Source of the DNA: Criibacterium bergeronii
GTDB lineage: Bacteria; Bacillota; Clostridia; Peptostreptococcales; Filifactoraceae
DNA: 42,237 nucleotides
Assembly: GCF_001693775.2 (NCBI RefSeq)
Contig: NZ_MBEW02000017.1
Location: forward strand, 1 to 42,237
Direction: 5' to 3'
Shown: positions 39,301 to 42,237 of the stretch, one piece after another
Layout: each line of letters begins with the position of its first letter
Numbering within the stretch: position 1 is the stretch's first letter
Notes under the pieces: generated by a model
The model's database searches: none
Told to the model about the DNA's origin: nothing
The model's input: only the letters and a program-made list of their open reading frames with translations
Program-made: the position numbers and the translations under genes

Positions 39301-42237
39301 CACATACGGCATACAGATTAAAAATCCGGATGGAGCAGAGTCATCAATTGCTAAGCCATTTAAAATAATTGATGTAATAGACAAGACAAAAATAGGCTCA
39401 ATCGAACCGAACACCGATGATAAAAATGGTGGCTTGGTTGTTACAATTAAAGCTGGAGGAGATACCAACTTTAAAGGCGGTGTAGATGTATATTTCGGCT
39501 CACAAAAAGCTGAGGTTGTAGGATATGACATCAACAATAAAGAAGTGTATGTCAAAGTACCGCCACTTGTTGATTATAAATTCCCAACAACCTTGGATGA
39601 TACAGTTCAGTCATTCACTGTACCGGTAACACTACAAAACAAAGTAAATAAATCTACTGATACAAAATTAGATGGGTTTATATATTTAAATCCAAATTAT
39701 ACTCTTGAAATAACGCAGATTTATAATTCAAAGTATGCTACAGACCCTAAAAATGCTGAAGCTAAAAAAGGCGTCGAAGGTGACACTGTAGTAATAAGAG
39801 GTAAAAATTTAAGACTAGAACAAAAGGATGGCAAATATATTTTGCCTAGAGTATTCTTTGGATATACTCTTGCAGATACAGACCCGGTTAGCTTTGGAGC
39901 TAGAAATGTTAATCCGGACGGCTCTCCTATACTTAAAAATGGCAGAGCCGAACTGGAATGGATAAAGGTCAAAGTGCCAAAAAAACCTACTCTAGCTATT
40001 AATTCTGACGGCTCAGTAGATGTTTTGGTACAAAATCCTGATGGTGCAAAGGATATAGCTGAAAAAGGCTTTATTTATTCAACAAGTAAGCCTACAATAA
40101 ATGAGAAAGCATCTGTCTTAACAGCATCAAGATTTCATGATACTGTAACTGTCAGTGCAAAAGATGTAAATGAAAAAGGCTTATTAATAGCATTTGGTGA
40201 TAAAACTTATGAAAAAGAGCTAAGCTCATCCGAAATGGAGCTTGAGACAACTAAACAAGTAGAAAAAATAGTTGTAAAATACACTCCCGGGGTAAAAGAC
40301 AACATATCAGTATACTATAAAGCACCCGATGGTACGTTAACCTTAATGACTGATACAGACGGAGACCTTATTGGAGGAAAGGGAAGTATTGGCAAAATAG
40401 GAGACTCACTGGTTTTTGGCATTAATTGGAAAAATCCGGCATACCATAGCACAGAAATTACTAAAAATCCGGAGCTAATAGCCTCATTGAACAGAGAATA
40501 TGTATTGATAAAATCTCAAAGTAAAGCACCTGATGTTAATACATTAATAGTAAGAAGAGGATTAGGAAAACTGGAGTCGTTCTCAAAAGACCCAGCTACA
40601 GCTGAGTCAAAATTAACAATAGCAACTCCATACAACGAAAAAATCGAAAAAACTACAATCACATTAATAAACTCAGATGGTTCATCAGCCACAGCACCAT
40701 TTATATTTCATGGCGGTATGCAACCACCAGTTATAACAGATATTGATGGCAGCAAGGAAAGAGACATAACTGTACAAGGAAACAAGTCTGTAAAAGCAAA
40801 AGTATTCACAAATGACTACACCACAGATAGTGAAATTACTTTAATAGGTTCAGGCTTTAAAGATATAGAAAAAGTTAAAGTTGGTGACCTAGATGCGGAA
40901 GTAATCAATATATCCTCTGATTATACAAAAGTTAAAATAAAAGTACCTAAGGGTACATTAGAGCTTGTAGGTATACCATTACCAATCACAATGGTAACAA
41001 AAGGCGGAAATGCTTACTCAGATAAAAGCAACCCTCCGGTATACTATATGATGATACAAGCCGGCTCAAAACCTGAGCTTTCATCAATATCACCGGCAAA
41101 AGGACCGCAAACCGGTGGCACAAAAGTAACAATCAATGGTGCAGGTTTTAGAGACATTGATGAATTTGGTTCAAAGGGCGAAATAAAAGTATTCTTTGCT
41201 GGCAAAGAAGGTAAAGTCACAAAACTACTAAAAGACGACAAGGGCGAAATAGTAGGTATTCAAGCATTATCCCCAGCAGTAGATATGATAGACGAAAAAT
41301 CAACTGTATATGTTAAAAATGCAGACGAAGGAAAATCTGAACCAATTGATTTCCAATATGTATCGCAGCCGGTGATAGAAAAATTGGAAGGCACATTTAG
41401 ACTGGATGCTGAAAAATTGGATGATGCCCAAGATGTAAAAGTTACTGTAATTGGTAAAAATTTTTATAACCCTGAAAAAGTAATTATAGGTGGAAAACTT
41501 TTAAAAGTAGACAAAAATAAAGACGCACAAGAAAAACAAATGATGCTGGGCGTAAAAGACGATGGGGCAAACCAATATGTTGAGCTACAAAAAGATAAAA
41601 ATGGCGTTGAAAATGGTATAGCAGTTACCAAAATAGAGCAACCGCAACCAAACGGGGCTAAACCGGCAGCCAATGAAAAAGCAAAAGAAAAAAATACCAC
41701 ATCTTTTGTGGTGACAATGCCTATAATCACCTATGAACAAATGCAAAGCATGACATCAAAAAGTATTATAGTTGTTGACCAAGATGGTGGTACATCACCT
41801 GAAAAACCGGCTGATATAAAGTTACCGGTACCACAAGCACCACAGCTAATTGCAGTGCCGGGGTATAATGGCTCAATAGGCTTGTCATGGAGCTATAAAC
41901 CTACAGACCCAAACAGAGCTACAAGATTTGAAGTTTATGCTAAAGAGTCGGGTAAAGGTGATTATGTGCATGTTGGAGATGTAGTAGGTGATATAAATAA
42001 GACAGACTACTCTTATATTATCAAAGACCTAAAACCGGACACCGAATATCAAGTAAAATTAAGAGTAATGAATAAATTCGGAGAGGCACAAGACTTTGGA
42101 TATGCAAAAGTAAGAACTCTTAGACCTGAGGATGACCCTAAGGCAAAAGAACAAATAAAAGAAATGCAAAGGTCTGAGGACAATGTAAGACAAAATGGTA
42201 CACAAAAAATGGTAGGCGACCAGCTACAGTATACAGT
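36311..42237 (+). CDS. Giant secreted IPT/TIG and fibronectin III surface protein (5' part)
   Basis: At least 1975 codons, running off the window end. GGAGGAG precedes ATG 36311. A signal peptide (about 1-31, SFAA) opens the protein. At least four IPT/TIG-type immunoglobulin-like domain starts can be seen: near residue 382 (LLPSEGPNSGGTKVLITG), near 874 (ELIPSEGDKGTFVV), near 1028 (SIEPNTDDKNGGLVV) and near 1588 (SSISPAKGPQTGGTKVTING); a fibronectin type III domain lies at about 1841-1937 (GLSWSYKPTD ... LKPDTEYQVKLRV). TIG/FN3 modules mediate adhesion to hosts or matrix. A wall or S-layer anchor is expected further on but lies outside the window. No stop codon interrupts the frame in the segments I checked. 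Confidence 0.85.
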   Translation, partial: MANKFKKLLSLLLSVMMIITLLPGNLIESFAATPVDISITEVYYTNTITNGKNTYTIKIIGDGFIQPIGKDGKDVTVVKDVNILSAAGQTSLMQGKAVKQGVKTEVTTSIITITGPETGDFNTLKVNAGGTNNFIINTSGIPNSTYRFNVDIGKTAEMESFQDNIKYSGKPLEILGRNFTGLTELSIGAAKQDIGSTPYTTSDTKISLTKLEANKFNELQSIRFVKESTGSKLTYAGATHGDNIKVYTTSEVNSIIKILQPIEGLDNLLVVPNEGPYNKESMISVFAMDDAGKQLLENKFKKSYELTLRRMVDGKPQTIKLTGIELIYKDGKETNPVIGIKGWTTKGPHPFPSKWDMVVSEQGHPEAEAVKKEAYTISNNAPSPVIDGLLPSEGPNSGGTKVLITGKNIFTVNTPGLTRPTSDARITPSGDATAIDNNTLGVKYDVAGKGFKLGNKEITDISRQIKVRISSKTIAVAGKVYQSADTAGKIPSLGEVYDGKKYGDFHFTVNDRDGLVVITDVSSAFGPQDVVLEMETTFTLKTGSGTTDVIVITASEGTKYRPFTLIETTPIPQIDSIEVPYGYFNDTAERDINPLLEEGYVWPETDKDKPGGDGIEPLMIRITGQKFEVLREKEKDASGNLTGKEIVRYPEVKFLDKDDTELPALSSNGTLDTKVLDDKGNAIDGKFTTIGTTLVVSIVPRDTTKELRQLINEQQEQQGQFKNLEGKIVVKNPSGLANQADANGVKFQFRRPTEETGTDFIRTDANQPIIKLVTSGGAPIKRLPSDTDSNIQIKLETKSGSFSDLKKLMVTVDGKNISDKIKKAEFVGTQAVLDVVVPKGFIGKTRLQVITPEGLMDSYTVTFDTAKGPEIKELIPSEGDKGTFVVIKRDTKANEVGFKPSVFTANNIEEQKGSVVLWNGVDINELLDGYKKDSTGNLVAANKEDSLFLDYKQAQKGVVEKARTFGKYVYVVDADTIYLKIPDEDMLNAINKDLKEGTYGIQIKNPDGAESSIAKPFKIIDVIDKTKIGSIEPNTDDKNGGLVVTIKAGGDTNFKGGVDVYFGSQKAEVVGYDINNKEVYVKVPPLVDYKFPTTLDDTVQSFTVPVTLQNKVNKSTDTKLDGFIYLNPNYTLEITQIYNSKYATDPKNAEAKKGVEGDTVVIRGKNLRLEQKDGKYILPRVFFGYTLADTDPVSFGARNVNPDGSPILKNGRAELEWIKVKVPKKPTLAINSDGSVDVLVQNPDGAKDIAEKGFIYSTSKPTINEKASVLTASRFHDTVTVSAKDVNEKGLLIAFGDKTYEKELSSSEMELETTKQVEKIVVKYTPGVKDNISVYYKAPDGTLTLMTDTDGDLIGGKGSIGKIGDSLVFGINWKNPAYHSTEITKNPELIASLNREYVLIKSQSKAPDVNTLIVRRGLGKLESFSKDPATAESKLTIATPYNEKIEKTTITLINSDGSSATAPFIFHGGMQPPVITDIDGSKERDITVQGNKSVKAKVFTNDYTTDSEITLIGSGFKDIEKVKVGDLDAEVINISSDYTKVKIKVPKGTLELVGIPLPITMVTKGGNAYSDKSNPPVYYMMIQAGSKPELSSISPAKGPQTGGTKVTINGAGFRDIDEFGSKGEIKVFFAGKEGKVTKLLKDDKGEIVGIQALSPAVDMIDEKSTVYVKNADEGKSEPIDFQYVSQPVIEKLEGTFRLDAEKLDDAQDVKVTVIGKNFYNPEKVIIGGKLLKVDKNKDAQEKQMMLGVKDDGANQYVELQKDKNGVENGIAVTKIEQPQPNGAKPAANEKAKEKNTTSFVVTMPIITYEQMQSMTSKSIIVVDQDGGTSPEKPADIKLPVPQAPQLIAVPGYNGSIGLSWSYKPTDPNRATRFEVYAKESGKGDYVHVGDVVGDINKTDYSYIIKDLKPDTEYQVKLRVMNKFGEAQDFGYAKVRTLRPEDDPKAKEQIKEMQRSEDNVRQNGTQKMVGDQLQYT

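Noticed and set aside
36472-41730. Many minus-strand open frames of 65-132 codons under the giant TIG gene
   Set aside because: They are rich in Ser, Pro and Val in the way antisense frames of repetitive beta-protein genes are, lack ribosome sites, and overlap a better sense frame with signal peptide and domains.
1-42237. CRISPR arrays, tRNA or rRNA genes, insertion sequences, prophage genes
   Set aside because: No spaced direct repeats, no tRNA-like cloverleaf text, no transposase or integrase motif and no phage structural gene was recognised.

Overview
The window is AT-rich, with intrinsic terminators, strong AGGAGG-type ribosome binding sites and several consensus sigma-A-like promoters. 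Gene order and protein families (RsmI, IspA-Dxs-TlyA-RecN, GlmU-Prs-Pth-Mfd-PrsA, AckA-YceD-RpmF) point to a low-GC Gram-positive anaerobe of the Clostridia. A Peptostreptococcaceae-like oral or gut commensal is a reasonable guess, because copper-amine-oxidase-type stalk domains and giant IPT/TIG surface proteins are common there. That placement is inference.

Layout. Bases 1-1362 hold the tail of an unknown gene, a small DsrE-like protein and 3-hydroxybutyryl-CoA dehydrogenase. A bidirectional terminator separates these from a minus-strand block (1573-3640): a PfkB-family sugar kinase, then a DUF1836 regulator overlapping a hemolysin III/PAQR-like membrane protein. Bases 3815-6181 carry rsmI followed by an overlapping pair that I consider the most unfamiliar part of the window: a Ser/Tyr/Phe-rich low-complexity protein and a DXD-containing glycosyltransferase-like protein. 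Bases 6341-19884 are a long housekeeping run: isoprenoid synthesis (ispA, dxs), tlyA, recN, a Nudix-fold protein with a damaged Nudix box, glmU, prs, pth, mfd and a PrsA-like foldase lipoprotein. A 31-residue membrane protein and a GC-rich palindrome precede coaBC, ackA, yceD and rpmF. An AIM24-family gene (with a short upstream ORF) and ychF follow.

Bases 25998-26370 look like an eroded membrane-protein gene with an in-frame TGA. A YprB-like exonuclease (minus) and leuS come next. From 29872 onward the content is more accessory and surface-related: a VanW protein, an Abi_2/HEPN abortive-infection-type gene, a secreted GH26-like glycosidase, a PAS-like orphan sensor, a secreted copper-amine-oxidase-type stalk protein, and the first 1975 codons of a very large secreted IPT/TIG and fibronectin III protein that runs off the end.

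No rRNA, tRNA, CRISPR array, insertion sequence or prophage module was seen. Coordinates and motifs were read by eye; family assignments rest on recalled motifs, not on searches.
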